Shown here in pieces: positions 26,407-37,023 of a stretch of DNA of 64,000 nt (its first letter is position 1; every line of letters starts with the position of its first letter). The translations under genes and the position numbers were made by a program. The DNA comes from Escherichia marmotae. Lineage in GTDB: Bacteria > Pseudomonadota > Gammaproteobacteria > Enterobacterales > Enterobacteriaceae. The stretch covers positions 1,116,001-1,180,000 of the forward strand of contig NZ_CP025979.1 of assembly GCF_002900365.1 (NCBI RefSeq). The letters are read 5' to 3'. Below the pieces are notes generated by a model. The model was not told the origin of the DNA. It searched no databases and worked only from the letters and a program-made list of their open reading frames with translations.

Positions 26407-27236
26407 CGATAATAGCGACCAAGCGTCACGCGCTCGTTATCACCGTAGTCACGACAGGTTTCGACATCACGATAACCCGCCTGCATAAATGCCTGCCGCA
26501 CCACTTCGCCCTGCTGCCAGCCATGTTCCAGAAGCAGAAATCCGCCGGATGCGAGTGCATTACGCGACTGTTCGATGATGTGAACGATATCAGCCATACC
26601 GCTGTCTGCCGCAACCAGCGCCGACAACGGCTCAAAGCGGACATCGCCTTGTTGAAGATGTGGATCCTGCTCGTCGATATACGGTGGATTGCTAACAATC
26701 ATCGCAAACTGCTGCTCGTCAAGTGCACTAAACCAGTCGCTTTGCAGGATATGGATATTTTTAATCGCCAGATGCTGTGCATTGCGCTTTGCAAGGGCAA
26801 CTGCATCAGGCATTCGGTCAACCGCCGTAACATCACAATCCGGGCGTTCACTGGCCAATGCCAGGGCTATCGCCCCGGTGCCAGTACCAAGATCGAGAAT
26901 GCGACAAGGCCGTTCAGGCAAGCGTGTCAGCGCCTGTTCTACCAGACATTCGGTGTCCGGACGAGGAATCAAAGTCGCTGGCGAAACAAACAACGGCAAC
27001 GACCAGAATTCACGCACACCGGTTAAATGAGCAACGGGTTCACCGGCGCGACGACGCGCCAGCAGCGCGTCGAGTTGCTCTCGTTGCTCGTCAGTCAGGT
27101 GCGTTTCACCAAAGGCGAGAATGTAAGTGCGTCCCTTGCCGGTAACATGTTCCAACAAAATTTCAGCATCGCGCCGCGGGCTTTCACTCGCCTGAAGTTG
27201 GTTTATTGCTTCGCGCAACCATTGTTGATATTCCAT
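26403..27236 (-). CDS. prmC: release factor glutamine methyltransferase
   Basis: PrmC methylates the Gln of the GGQ motif in RF1 and RF2, raising termination efficiency. The 277-residue protein has the SAM-binding motif (LDLGTGTGAIALAL) and the catalytic NPPY in VSNPPYIDE. It overlaps the prfA stop by one base, so substrate and modifying enzyme are made together. Confidence 0.98.
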   Translation of the reverse strand: MEYQQWLREAINQLQASESPRRDAEILLEHVTGKGRTYILAFGETHLTDEQREQLDALLARRRAGEPVAHLTGVREFWSLPLFVSPATLIPRPDTECLVEQALTRLPERPCRILDLGTGTGAIALALASERPDCDVTAVDRMPDAVALAKRNAQHLAIKNIHILQSDWFSALDEQQFAMIVSNPPYIDEQDPHLQQGDVRFEPLSALVAADSGMADIVHIIEQSRNALASGGFLLLEHGWQQGEVVRQAFMQAGYRDVETCRDYGDNERVTLGRYYR

Positions 27237-28318
27237 TATTCTTGCTCGGACAACGCCGCAAGTTGGTCAGCCTGATGTTCCTGAATAATCGGTTCAATCA
27301 GCATATCCAGCTTACCTTCCATCACTTCATCCAGACGGTAGAGCGTCAGGTTGATACGGTGATCGGTGACGCGCCCCTGTGGGAAGTTATAGGTACGGTT
27401 ACGGTCGCTGCGATCGCCACTCCCCAGCAGGTTACGGCGGGTCGAGGCTTCCGCCTGCTGGCGTTTTGCCATTTCCGCCGCATGGATGCGAGCACCGAGC
27501 ACTGAAAGCGCCTTCGCTTTGTTTTTATGCTGTGAACGTTCATCCTGACATTCAACAACGATGCCGGTCGGCAAGTGGGTAATACGGATTGCCGAATCGG
27601 TGGTGTTAACGTGCTGACCTCCCGCTCCTGAAGAGCGGAAAGTATCAATGCGCAAATCCGCCGGGTTGATATCTGGCAGTTCCGCTTCTGGCAGTTCCGG
27701 CATTACAGCAACGGTACAAGCAGAAGTATGGATCCGCCCCTGCGATTCCGTGGCAGGGACACGCTGCACGCGATGACCACCGGATTCAAATTTCAACCGA
27801 CCATACACACCATCGCCGCTGATTTTAGCAATGATCTCTTTATAACCACCATGTTCACCCTCACTGGCGCTCATGATTTCCACACGCCAGCGACGGGTTT
27901 CCGCGTAGCGGCTGTACATGCGGAACAGATCGCCAGCAAACAGCGCGGCTTCATCGCCGCCGGTTCCGGCGCGCACTTCGAGGAAGGCGTTGCGTTCGTC
28001 ATCAGGATCTTTTGGCAGCAAAAGAACCTGAAGTTGTTGTTCCAGTTGCTCGCTTTTCTCTTTCGCTTCGCGCAGTTCATCCTGCGCCATCTCACGCATT
28101 TCTGGATCGTCGAGCATCATCTGTGCGGTTTCGATATCTTCCTGCACTTGTTGCCAGTCGGTGAAACAGCGCGAAACATCACTTAACTGCGCATATTCAC
28201 GAGATAATGCGCGAAAACGATCCTGGTCAGCGATGGTTTGCGCATCACCCAGCAATGCCTGAACTTCTTCATGGCGTTCATGCAGGGCTTCCAGTTTGGC
28301 AACGATAGAAGGCTTCAT
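27236..28318 (-). CDS. prfA: peptide chain release factor 1
   Basis: RF1 recognises UAA and UAG and triggers peptide release. It has 360 residues with the stop-codon-reading PAT tripeptide (RVPATESQGR) and the catalytic GGQ (SGAGGQHVN). It lies between hemA and prmC. Confidence 0.99.
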   Translation of the reverse strand: MKPSIVAKLEALHERHEEVQALLGDAQTIADQDRFRALSREYAQLSDVSRCFTDWQQVQEDIETAQMMLDDPEMREMAQDELREAKEKSEQLEQQLQVLLLPKDPDDERNAFLEVRAGTGGDEAALFAGDLFRMYSRYAETRRWRVEIMSASEGEHGGYKEIIAKISGDGVYGRLKFESGGHRVQRVPATESQGRIHTSACTVAVMPELPEAELPDINPADLRIDTFRSSGAGGQHVNTTDSAIRITHLPTGIVVECQDERSQHKNKAKALSVLGARIHAAEMAKRQQAEASTRRNLLGSGDRSDRNRTYNFPQGRVTDHRINLTLYRLDEVMEGKLDMLIEPIIQEHQADQLAALSEQE

Positions 28319-28359
28319 AGGCGTAAATGCACCCTGTAAAAAAAGAAAATGATGTACTG

Positions 28360-29616
28360 CTACTCCAGCCCGAGGCTGTCGCGCAGAATATTCAGGCGTT
28401 CGTTATCCCCGTCACGGGCGGCCTGTTGGAGTGATTTCGTTGGCGCATGGATCAGGCGGTTAGTCAGTTTCCATGCCAGATCCTGCATAATGGCTTGCGC
28501 GTCGCCGCCTTGTTCAAGAGCCGCTAACGCTTTGGCGGTTAACTCATCGCGAACCTGCTCTGCCTGACTGCGATAATCGCGAATGGTTTCACTGGCGCTT
28601 TGTGCACGCAGCCACGCCATAAATTCGCTGGCTTCCTGAGCGACGATGGTTTCCGCCTCCACGGCGGCAGCTTTACGCTGTGCCAGATTGTGCGAAATGA
28701 TGCTTTGCAGATCATCAACGCTGTAAAGGTAGGCGTTCGCCAGTTTGCCGACTTCCGGCTCGACATCGCGCGGAACGGCAATATCCACCAGCAGCATCGG
28801 TTGATTGCGACGGCTTTTTAATGCGCGCTCTACCATGCCTTTACCGATGATCGGCAATGGGCTGGCGGTAGAACTAATGATGATATCGGCTTCACGCAGA
28901 CGTTCATCGATGTCGCTCAATGCAATCACTTCCGCGCCAACTTCATCTGCCAAAATTTGTGCTCGTTCGCGAGTACGGTTGGCGATAATCATCTTCTGCA
29001 CTTTATGTTCGCGCAGATGACGTGCCACCAGCTCAATAGTTTCGCCCGCCCCCACCAGTAATACCGTCACCGTAGAGAGTGATTCAAAGATCTGTCGCGC
29101 CAGTGTACAAGCCGCAAAAGCGACAGACACGGCACTGGCACCAATATCTGTTTCGGTACGAACGCGTTTCGCTACAGAAAAAGATTTCTGGAACATGCGC
29201 TCCAGTTCGCTCGCCTTCATATGGCCTTTTTGCGAATCGGCAAACGCTTTTTTCACCTGGCCGAGAATTTGCGGCTCGCCCAGAACCAGTGAATCCAGAC
29301 CACTGGCGACACGCATTAAGTGGCTAACCGCATCGTTATCCTGATGCCAGTAGAGGCTATTACGCAGATCTTCTTCATTAAGATTATGGTAATCGCACAA
29401 CCAGCGAATAAGCGCCTCTTGCAGGTTATCCTGTTCTTCAACGCTAAGATAAAGTTCTGTGCGGTTACACGTCGACAGCACCACGCCGCCCTGCACCATC
29501 GGCTGCGCGAGCAGACTGTCCAGCGCCTGATCGAGCTTATCCGGCGAAAACGATACACGTTCTCGCAGCGATACAGGTGCCGTTTTATGGTTGATACCGA
29601 GTGCTAAAAGGGTCAT
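28360..29616 (-). CDS. hemA: glutamyl-tRNA reductase
   Basis: HemA reduces Glu-tRNA to glutamate-1-semialdehyde, the first step of haem synthesis. The start at 29616 (MTLLALGINHKTAP) gives the standard 418 residues; a longer open frame upstream is non-coding leader. The catalytic Cys is in STCNRTELY, and the NADPH domain shows GAGETIELVARHL. It is divergent from lolB. Confidence 0.98.
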   Translation of the reverse strand: MTLLALGINHKTAPVSLRERVSFSPDKLDQALDSLLAQPMVQGGVVLSTCNRTELYLSVEEQDNLQEALIRWLCDYHNLNEEDLRNSLYWHQDNDAVSHLMRVASGLDSLVLGEPQILGQVKKAFADSQKGHMKASELERMFQKSFSVAKRVRTETDIGASAVSVAFAACTLARQIFESLSTVTVLLVGAGETIELVARHLREHKVQKMIIANRTRERAQILADEVGAEVIALSDIDERLREADIIISSTASPLPIIGKGMVERALKSRRNQPMLLVDIAVPRDVEPEVGKLANAYLYSVDDLQSIISHNLAQRKAAAVEAETIVAQEASEFMAWLRAQSASETIRDYRSQAEQVRDELTAKALAALEQGGDAQAIMQDLAWKLTNRLIHAPTKSLQQAARDGDNERLNILRDSLGLE

Positions 29617-29760
29617 GTCTGCGGGAAATAATACCAACGTTGATATGGTTAGTCTGCTCGCATCATACAGGATGCGCGGGATCAATAAAAGAGAGCGCCC
29701 CCTTTTGGAGTAATTGCCGAAACCCGTTAGATTCTGGCAATTAAGACAACTTGAACATAG

Positions 29761-30452
<692 letters not shown>

Positions 30453-30453
<1 letters not shown>

Positions 30454-31304
30454 TGCGGACTCAGTGGCCTTCTCCGGCAAAACTTAATCTGTTTTTATAC
30501 ATTACCGGTCAGCGTGCGGACGGCTACCACACGTTGCAAACGCTGTTTCAGTTTCTTGATTACGGCGACACCATCAACATTGAACTTTGTGACGATGGGG
30601 AAATTCGCCTGTTAACGCCCGTTGAAGGCGTGGAAAACGAAGATAACCTGATTGTTCGCGCGGCACGCTTGCTGATGAAAACAGCAGCCGCCAGCGGGCG
30701 TCTTCCGGCGGGAAGCGGTGCAGATATCAGTATTGACAAGCGTTTGCCGATGGGCGGCGGTCTGGGCGGCGGTTCATCCAATGCCGCGACTGTTCTGGTG
30801 GCGTTAAATCATCTCTGGCAATGTGGACTCAGCATCGAGGAGCTGGCGAAAATGGGGCTGACGCTGGGCGCTGATGTGCCTGTCTTTGTGCGTGGTCATG
30901 CTGCTTTTGCCGAAGGCGTTGGCGAAATATTAACACCGGTGGATCCGCCAGAAAAATGGTATCTGGTAACGCACCCTGGTGTGAGTATTCCGACACCGGT
31001 AATTTTTAAAGATCCCGAACTCCCGCGCAACACGCCGAAAAGGTCAATAGAAACGTTGCTAAAATGTGAATTTAGCAATGATTGCGAGGTTATCGCAAGA
31101 AAACGTTTTCGCGAGGTTGATGCGGTGCTTTCCTGGCTGTTAGAATACGCCCCGTCGCGCCTGACTGGGACAGGGGCCTGTGTCTTTGCTGAATTTGATA
31201 CAGAGTCTGAAGCCCGCCAGGTGCTAGAGCAAGCCCCGGAATGGCTCAATGGCTTTGTGGCGAAAGGCGTCAACCTTTCCCCATTGCACAGAGCCATGCT
31301 TTAA
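30453..31304 (+). CDS. ispE: 4-diphosphocytidyl-2-C-methylerythritol kinase
   Basis: IspE phosphorylates CDP-methylerythritol in the MEP isoprenoid pathway. This 283-residue GHMP kinase has PMGGGLGGGSSNA as the phosphate-binding loop and an N-terminal SPAKLNLFLYITG. It is coupled to lolB by a one-base overlap. The prs control region lies at its 3' end. Confidence 0.98.
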
Positions 31305-31454
31305 GCCGGGCAAGCTGAGTTTCGGTGACAACGTCACCTTGTTCCAGACGTTGCATCGCGCTCTTTAATACACCGCCTGGAAAGAATATTGCCTGGCCCG
31401 CACAGTTTTCGGCAGATTCTTTCCACCAATGGACGCATGCCTGAGGTTCTTCTC

Positions 31455-32402
31455 GTGCCTGATATGAAGCTTTTTGCTGGTAACGCCACCCCGGAACTAG
31501 CACAACGTATTGCCAACCGCCTGTACACTTCACTCGGCGACGCCGCTGTAGGTCGCTTTAGCGACGGCGAAGTCAGCGTACAAATCAACGAAAATGTACG
31601 CGGTGGTGATATTTTCATCATCCAGTCCACTTGTGCCCCTACTAACGACAACCTGATGGAATTAGTCGTTATGGTTGATGCCCTGCGTCGTGCTTCCGCA
31701 GGTCGTATCACCGCTGTTATCCCCTACTTTGGCTATGCGCGCCAGGACCGTCGCGTCCGTTCCGCTCGTGTACCAATCACTGCGAAAGTGGTTGCAGACT
31801 TCCTCTCCAGCGTCGGTGTTGACCGTGTGCTGACAGTGGATCTGCACGCTGAACAGATTCAGGGTTTCTTCGACGTTCCGGTTGATAACGTATTTGGTAG
31901 CCCGATCCTGCTGGAAGACATGCTGCAGCTGAATCTGGATAACCCGATTGTTGTTTCTCCGGACATCGGCGGCGTTGTGCGTGCCCGCGCTATCGCTAAG
32001 CTGTTGAACGATACCGATATGGCAATCATCGATAAACGTCGTCCGCGTGCGAACGTTTCCCAGGTGATGCATATCATCGGTGACGTTGCAGGTCGTGACT
32101 GCGTACTGGTCGATGACATGATCGACACTGGCGGTACGCTGTGTAAAGCTGCTGAAGCGCTGAAAGAACGTGGTGCTAAACGTGTATTTGCGTATGCGAC
32201 TCACCCGATCTTCTCTGGCAACGCGGCGAACAACCTGCGTAACTCTGTAATTGATGAAGTCGTTGTCTGCGATACTATTCCGCTGAGCGATGAAATCAAA
32301 TTACTGCCGAACGTGCGTACTCTGACCCTGTCAGGTATGCTGGCCGAAGCGATTCGTCGTATCAGCAACGAAGAATCGATCTCTGCTATGTTCGAACATT
32401 AA
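31455..32402 (+). CDS. prs: ribose-phosphate diphosphokinase
   Basis: Prs makes PRPP from ribose 5-phosphate and ATP for nucleotide, His, Trp and NAD synthesis. A GTG start at 31455, preceded by TGAGG, gives the known 315 residues beginning PDMKLFAGNA; upstream extension is rejected. The PRPP-binding motif DDMIDTGGTLCKAA and catalytic region YARQDRRVR are present. A strong terminator follows. Confidence 0.98.
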   Translation: MPDMKLFAGNATPELAQRIANRLYTSLGDAAVGRFSDGEVSVQINENVRGGDIFIIQSTCAPTNDNLMELVVMVDALRRASAGRITAVIPYFGYARQDRRVRSARVPITAKVVADFLSSVGVDRVLTVDLHAEQIQGFFDVPVDNVFGSPILLEDMLQLNLDNPIVVSPDIGGVVRARAIAKLLNDTDMAIIDKRRPRANVSQVMHIIGDVAGRDCVLVDDMIDTGGTLCKAAEALKERGAKRVFAYATHPIFSGNAANNLRNSVIDEVVVCDTIPLSDEIKLLPNVRTLTLSGMLAEAIRRISNEESISAMFEH

Positions 32403-32419
32403 TCGAACCCGGCTCAAAG

Positions 32420-32441
32420 ACCCGCTGCGGCGGGTTTTTTT
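32420..32441 (+). terminator. prs terminator
   Basis: ACCCGC, TGCG loop, GCGGGT and seven T residues directly after prs. Confidence 0.92.
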
Positions 32442-32526
32442 GTCTGTAATATCCATTTGTATGACCTATGCCTCCTTCACCTGCCATTTAGTTGACAGAT
32501 GATGCGCTCACGGATGAAACATTATT

Positions 32527-34206
32527 GTGAACAAAATATTCTCCTCACATGTGATGCCTTTCCGCGCTCTGATCGACGCTTGCTGGAAAGAAAAATACAC
32601 TGCCGCACGGTTTTCCCGTGACCTGATTGCCGGGATTACCGTCGGGATTATTGCTATTCCGCTGGCGATGGCGTTAGCAATTGGCAGTGGCGTAGCTCCA
32701 CAGTACGGTTTATACACCGCTGCTGTTGCAGGGATTGTCATTGCTCTGACGGGTGGGTCGCGCTTTAGCGTCTCCGGTCCGACTGCGGCATTTGTGGTAA
32801 TTCTCTATCCTGTTTCGCAACAGTTTGGACTGGCAGGCCTGCTGGTTGCGACATTGTTGTCTGGGATCTTTTTGATCCTGATGGGGCTGGCACGCTTTGG
32901 CCGCCTGATTGAGTATATTCCGGTTTCCGTTACCTTAGGCTTCACCTCGGGTATCGGGATCACCATCGGTACGATGCAGATTAAAGATTTTCTCGGTCTG
33001 CAAATGGCTCATGTCCCGGAACATTATCTGCAAAAAGTTGGCGCATTATTTATGGCGCTGCCGACGATTAACGTGGGTGATGCCGCAATTGGTATTGTTA
33101 CGCTTGGGATCCTGATTTTCTGGCCGCGCCTGGGCATCCGTTTACCTGGTCACCTTCCAGCATTGCTGGCCGGTTGTGCGGTGATGGGAATTGTTAACCT
33201 GCTCGGCGGGCATGTTGCTACCATCGGCTCGCAATTCCACTACGTTCTGGCCGATGGCTCCCAGGGTAACGGTATCCCGCAACTGCTGCCGCAGTTGGTG
33301 CTACCGTGGGATCTGCCCAATTCAGAATTCACGCTAAGCTGGGACTCCATTCGCACTCTTCTGCCTGCAGCATTCTCAATGGCAATGCTCGGGGCGATTG
33401 AATCTCTGCTCTGCGCTGTGGTACTGGATGGTATGACCGGGACGAAACACAAAGCGAATAGTGAGCTGGTCGGCCAGGGGCTGGGGAATATCATTGCCCC
33501 ATTCTTTGGCGGTATTACCGCTACAGCCGCGATCGCGCGTTCTGCCGCTAACGTCCGTGCCGGGGCGACTTCCCCCATCTCGGCGGTAATTCACTCTATT
33601 CTGGTTATTCTTGCCCTGCTGGTACTGGCACCGCTGCTTTCCTGGCTGCCGCTTTCCGCCATGGCTGCCCTGCTGCTGATGGTGGCGTGGAACATGAGTG
33701 AAGCGCATAAAGTAGTCGATTTGCTGCGTCATGCGCCGAAGGATGACATCATCGTCATGCTGCTGTGCATGTCACTGACCGTGCTGTTTGATATGGTTAT
33801 TGCCATCAGCGTAGGGATCGTGCTTGCATCGCTGCTATTTATGCGCCGTATCGCCCGTATGACTCGCCTGGCTCCGGTAGCAGTAGACGTGCCTGACGAT
33901 GTACTGGTTCTGCGTGTTATCGGCCCGCTGTTTTTCGCTGCGGCTGAAGATCTGTTCACTGAACTGGAATCACGTCTGGAAGGAAAACGAATTGTTATTC
34001 TGAAGTGGGATGCCGTTCCGGTGCTTGATGCCGGTGGTCTTGATGCGTTCCAGCGTTTTGTGAAGCGACTGCCTGAAGGGTGTGAACTGCGCGTGTGTAA
34101 CGTGGAATTTCAGCCTCTACGCACAATGGCTCGATCCGGTATTCAACCGATTCCGGGACGCCTGGCGTTCTTCCCGAATCGCAGCGCAGCGATGGCTGAT
34201 CTGTAA
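32527..34206 (+). CDS. dauA: C4-dicarboxylate transporter, SulP family
   Basis: DauA (YchM) is a SLC26/SulP-family inner-membrane transporter that takes up succinate and other C4-dicarboxylates at acid pH. It has 559 residues with a GTG start, an N-terminal membrane domain of about 14 segments and a C-terminal STAS domain (from about residue 430, with WDAVPVLDAGGLDAFQRF). It lies between prs and convergent ychH. Confidence 0.96.
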   Translation: MNKIFSSHVMPFRALIDACWKEKYTAARFSRDLIAGITVGIIAIPLAMALAIGSGVAPQYGLYTAAVAGIVIALTGGSRFSVSGPTAAFVVILYPVSQQFGLAGLLVATLLSGIFLILMGLARFGRLIEYIPVSVTLGFTSGIGITIGTMQIKDFLGLQMAHVPEHYLQKVGALFMALPTINVGDAAIGIVTLGILIFWPRLGIRLPGHLPALLAGCAVMGIVNLLGGHVATIGSQFHYVLADGSQGNGIPQLLPQLVLPWDLPNSEFTLSWDSIRTLLPAAFSMAMLGAIESLLCAVVLDGMTGTKHKANSELVGQGLGNIIAPFFGGITATAAIARSAANVRAGATSPISAVIHSILVILALLVLAPLLSWLPLSAMAALLLMVAWNMSEAHKVVDLLRHAPKDDIIVMLLCMSLTVLFDMVIAISVGIVLASLLFMRRIARMTRLAPVAVDVPDDVLVLRVIGPLFFAAAEDLFTELESRLEGKRIVILKWDAVPVLDAGGLDAFQRFVKRLPEGCELRVCNVEFQPLRTMARSGIQPIPGRLAFFPNRSAAMADL

Positions 34207-34220
34207 GAAAGGCATTAAAT

Positions 34221-34248
34221 TGACCAGTCAGCGCAAACTGACTGGTCA
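34221..34248. terminator. inverted repeat between dauA and ychH
   Basis: TGACCAGTCA, eight bases, TGACTGGTCA is a perfect 10-bp hairpin between convergent genes. There is no long T tract, so it may act as a weak bidirectional terminator or as an RNA-end stabiliser. Confidence 0.55.
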
Positions 34249-34265
34249 GTAAACTGCATTATACA

Positions 34266-34544
34266 TTAGCTATGACGACGATTATCGCTACGGCGGCAAC
34301 GTTTGTCATAGTGGCGAACCCACCAGTAACGGTCGCACACCTGTTCATGCCCACCAACACGGGCACCCGCCAGCCAGAGAATGGCACCGACGAAAATACT
34401 CAGCACTGCACCATGTGCGAAATACTGGGGCATATTAAACTGTGGTAACTGGTTGAGGATTGAATACCCCACGCCAACCACCATCACCACCAGACCCAAC
34501 CCCATGAGCACATTACCGAGTAACGAAGCGTTTTTGCGTTTCAT
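34266..34544 (-). CDS. ychH: stress-related inner membrane protein
   Basis: A 92-residue protein with two hydrophobic helices (LLGNVLMGLGLVVMVVGVGYSI and GAVLSIFVGAILWLAGA). In K-12 it is CRP-controlled and linked to stress and biofilm responses; biochemical role unknown. It has a GGAGG-type ribosome-binding site (AGGTGAC on the coding strand). Confidence 0.95.
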   Translation of the reverse strand: MKRKNASLLGNVLMGLGLVVMVVGVGYSILNQLPQFNMPQYFAHGAVLSIFVGAILWLAGARVGGHEQVCDRYWWVRHYDKRCRRSDNRRHS

Positions 34545-34821
34545 ATGTCACCTCCGGAACTTTCTGGGTTGTAACAGGGAATACCCCTCATCCTTATGTG
34601 TAAAGTATAGACAACACCCTGTGGCTTATGTGCGGGTGTGATCACAATTACCCCCTTTATTTCAACAAAACTTTACAAATAACCATCTGAACACCCTGAC
34701 TTTCTAATAGTCTGTAGAGGCAATTATTGTGTTGTCAGCATATAAGGCGCTGTTTTTTGTCAAGCGGGGCCGCAACCAGTAAACTACGCGCCAGTTATGT
34801 ACTCACTCAGGACAAAAAAAC

Positions 34822-35406
34822 GTGACGATTAAATTGATTGTCGGCCTGGCGAACCCCGGCGCTGAATATGCAGCAACGCGACATAATGCTGGTGCCTGGT
34901 TCGTTGACTTACTGGCGGAGCGTTTACGCGCCCCTCTACGGGAAGAAGCTAAATTCTTCGGTTATACCTCACGAGTGACTCTCGGAGGAGAAGATGTCCG
35001 CCTGTTAGTCCCGACTACATTTATGAATCTCAGCGGCAAAGCAGTCGCAGCGATGGCCAGTTTTTTCCGCATTAACCCGGATGAAATTCTGGTCGCCCAC
35101 GACGAACTGGATCTGCCTCCTGGCGTCGCCAAATTTAAATTGGGCGGTGGCCACGGTGGTCACAATGGACTGAAAGACATCATCAGTAAATTAGGTAATA
35201 ACCCTAACTTTCACCGTTTACGCATCGGAATTGGTCATCCGGGCGATAAAAACAAAGTTGTCGGCTTTGTGTTAGGCAAACCACCTGTTAGTGAACAGAA
35301 ATTAATTGATGACGCCATCGACGAAGCGGCACGTTGTACTGAAATGTGGTTTACAGATGGCCTGACCAAAGCAACGAACCGATTGCACGCCTTTAAAGCG
35401 CAATAA
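34822..35406 (+). CDS. pth: peptidyl-tRNA hydrolase
   Basis: Pth recycles prematurely released peptidyl-tRNAs and is essential. It has 194 residues from a GTG start. Conserved catalytic residues are in VGLANPGAEYAATRHNAG (His), HDELDLPPG (Asp) and GGHGGHNGL (Asn). It is followed by ychF in the same orientation. Confidence 0.98.
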   Translation: MTIKLIVGLANPGAEYAATRHNAGAWFVDLLAERLRAPLREEAKFFGYTSRVTLGGEDVRLLVPTTFMNLSGKAVAAMASFFRINPDEILVAHDELDLPPGVAKFKLGGGHGGHNGLKDIISKLGNNPNFHRLRIGIGHPGDKNKVVGFVLGKPPVSEQKLIDDAIDEAARCTEMWFTDGLTKATNRLHAFKAQ

Positions 35407-35522
35407 GTCGTTGTCTGCGGCATTTTTGCCGAGTGCCGTGTATAATAGGCAAAGTTATTTCCATTTCTACAATCTGTTTACGATAACAGGTTGATTATTA
35501 AGATATTAAGGTGATTTAAATC

Positions 35523-36614
35523 ATGGGATTCAAATGCGGTATCGTCGGTTTGCCCAACGTCGGGAAATCTACCCTGTTCAACGCGCTGACCAAAGCCGGT
35601 ATTGAAGCGGCCAACTTTCCATTCTGCACCATCGAGCCGAACACCGGCGTCGTACCAATGCCCGATCCACGCCTGGATCAACTGGCTGAAATCGTAAAAC
35701 CGCAGCGCACGCTTCCCACCACCATGGAATTTGTCGATATCGCCGGTCTGGTAAAAGGCGCGTCGAAAGGTGAAGGTCTGGGTAACCAGTTCCTGACCAA
35801 CATCCGTGAAACCGAAGCGATCGGCCACGTTGTTCGTTGCTTTGAAAATGACAATATCATCCACGTTTCCGGCAAAGTTAACCCGGCGGACGATATTGAA
35901 GTTATCAATACCGAACTGGCACTGGCGGATCTCGACACCTGTGAACGTGCAATTCATCGCGTACAGAAGAAGGCCAAAGGTGGCGATAAAGACGCGAAAG
36001 CCGAACTGGCGGTTCTGGAAAAATGTCTGCCACAGCTAGAAAACGCAGGTATGCTGCGCGCGCTGAATTTAAGCGCAGAAGAGAAAGCGGCTATTCGTTA
36101 CCTGAGCTTCCTGACTCTGAAACCGACGATGTACATCGCCAACGTCAACGAAGACGGTTTTGAAAACAACCCGTATCTTGACCAGGTGCGTGAGATTGCG
36201 GCGAAAGAAGGCTCTATCGTGGTTCCGGTTTGTGCTGCTGTTGAAGCAGACATTGCCGAACTGGACGACGAAGAACGTGACGAGTTTATGCAGGAACTGG
36301 GACTGGAAGAGCCGGGTCTGAACCGTGTGATCCGTGCTGGTTATAAACTACTGAATCTGCAAACTTACTTCACCGCTGGGGTGAAAGAAGTGCGCGCATG
36401 GACCATTCCGGTTGGTGCAACGGCTCCGCAGGCTGCTGGCAAAATCCACACCGATTTTGAAAAAGGCTTTATCCGTGCACAAACCATCTCGTTTGAAGAT
36501 TTCATCACTTACAAAGGTGAACAAGGCGCGAAAGAAGCGGGCAAAATGCGTGCAGAAGGTAAAGATTACATCGTTAAAGATGGCGATGTGATGAACTTCC
36601 TGTTCAACGTCTAA
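35523..36614 (+). CDS. ychF: redox-responsive ATPase of the Obg/YchF family
   Basis: YchF is a ribosome-associated P-loop NTPase that prefers ATP and is linked to translation initiation and oxidative-stress response. It has 363 residues: GLPNVGKST at the N-terminus, DIAGLVKGASKGEGLGN, the NVNED in place of the NKxD guanine motif (explaining ATP preference), and a C-terminal TGS domain. It is downstream of pth. Confidence 0.98.
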   Translation: MGFKCGIVGLPNVGKSTLFNALTKAGIEAANFPFCTIEPNTGVVPMPDPRLDQLAEIVKPQRTLPTTMEFVDIAGLVKGASKGEGLGNQFLTNIRETEAIGHVVRCFENDNIIHVSGKVNPADDIEVINTELALADLDTCERAIHRVQKKAKGGDKDAKAELAVLEKCLPQLENAGMLRALNLSAEEKAAIRYLSFLTLKPTMYIANVNEDGFENNPYLDQVREIAAKEGSIVVPVCAAVEADIAELDDEERDEFMQELGLEEPGLNRVIRAGYKLLNLQTYFTAGVKEVRAWTIPVGATAPQAAGKIHTDFEKGFIRAQTISFEDFITYKGEQGAKEAGKMRAEGKDYIVKDGDVMNFLFNV

Positions 36615-36644
36615 TTCCGCGTAATACCCGAGCGGTTAATAATG

Positions 36645-36680
36645 AGCCATTATGTGAGTTGCACATAATGGCTTTTTTTT
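36645..36680 (+). terminator. ychF terminator
   Basis: AGCCATTATGTG, five-base loop, CACATAATGGCT and a T8 run: a long intrinsic terminator 30 bp after the ychF stop. Confidence 0.9.
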
Positions 36681-36803
36681 ACCTGCTACGCTGCTGCTTC
36701 CAATTCTGAGTTACCGAAATTCATAATCAGACTCCTGGCAATATTAACAATATGGCTTTTATGTGATAACAATCACAGTGCATTAACCGTTCAAGAGTTT
36801 GTC

Positions 36804-36986
36804 ATGAAAAAAACATTTACCTTCAGCCTGTTAGCAATTGTCTTCGCCAGCCTGTTAAGTGCTTGTGTTCCTCACCATCATCACCGCCACAGCGATGGCC
36901 CTCGTGGCCCTGCGGCCTCCGGTAAGCCAATGCCCCCCTCAAATGGTGGGCCAAATCATGGCAGCCCTGGTCATGGTCGCTATTAA
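36804..36986 (+). CDS. small His/Pro/Gly-rich lipoprotein
   Basis: A 60-residue precursor begins MKKTFTFSLLAIVFASLLSAC, a clear lipoprotein signal with lipobox LSAC (Cys21). The mature 40-residue part has a HHHHRH cluster and a Gly/Pro/Ser-rich low-complexity tail ending HGSPGHGRY. No family is recognised. The next residue after Cys is Val, so outer-membrane sorting is expected. The His cluster could bind metal, which is inference. In K-12 this interval carries the autotransporter gene ycgV; that gene is absent here. Confidence 0.75.
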   Translation: MKKTFTFSLLAIVFASLLSACVPHHHHRHSDGPRGPAASGKPMPPSNGGPNHGSPGHGRY

Positions 36987-37023
36987 TTAGCAAGTCATAG
37001 ACGGGAGAGTACATACTCTCCCA

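Noticed and set aside
34640..34665. CRP site before ychH
   Set aside because: Half-sites TGTG and TCACA are present but the spacing does not fit the TGTGA-N6-TCACA pattern, so it was not listed.
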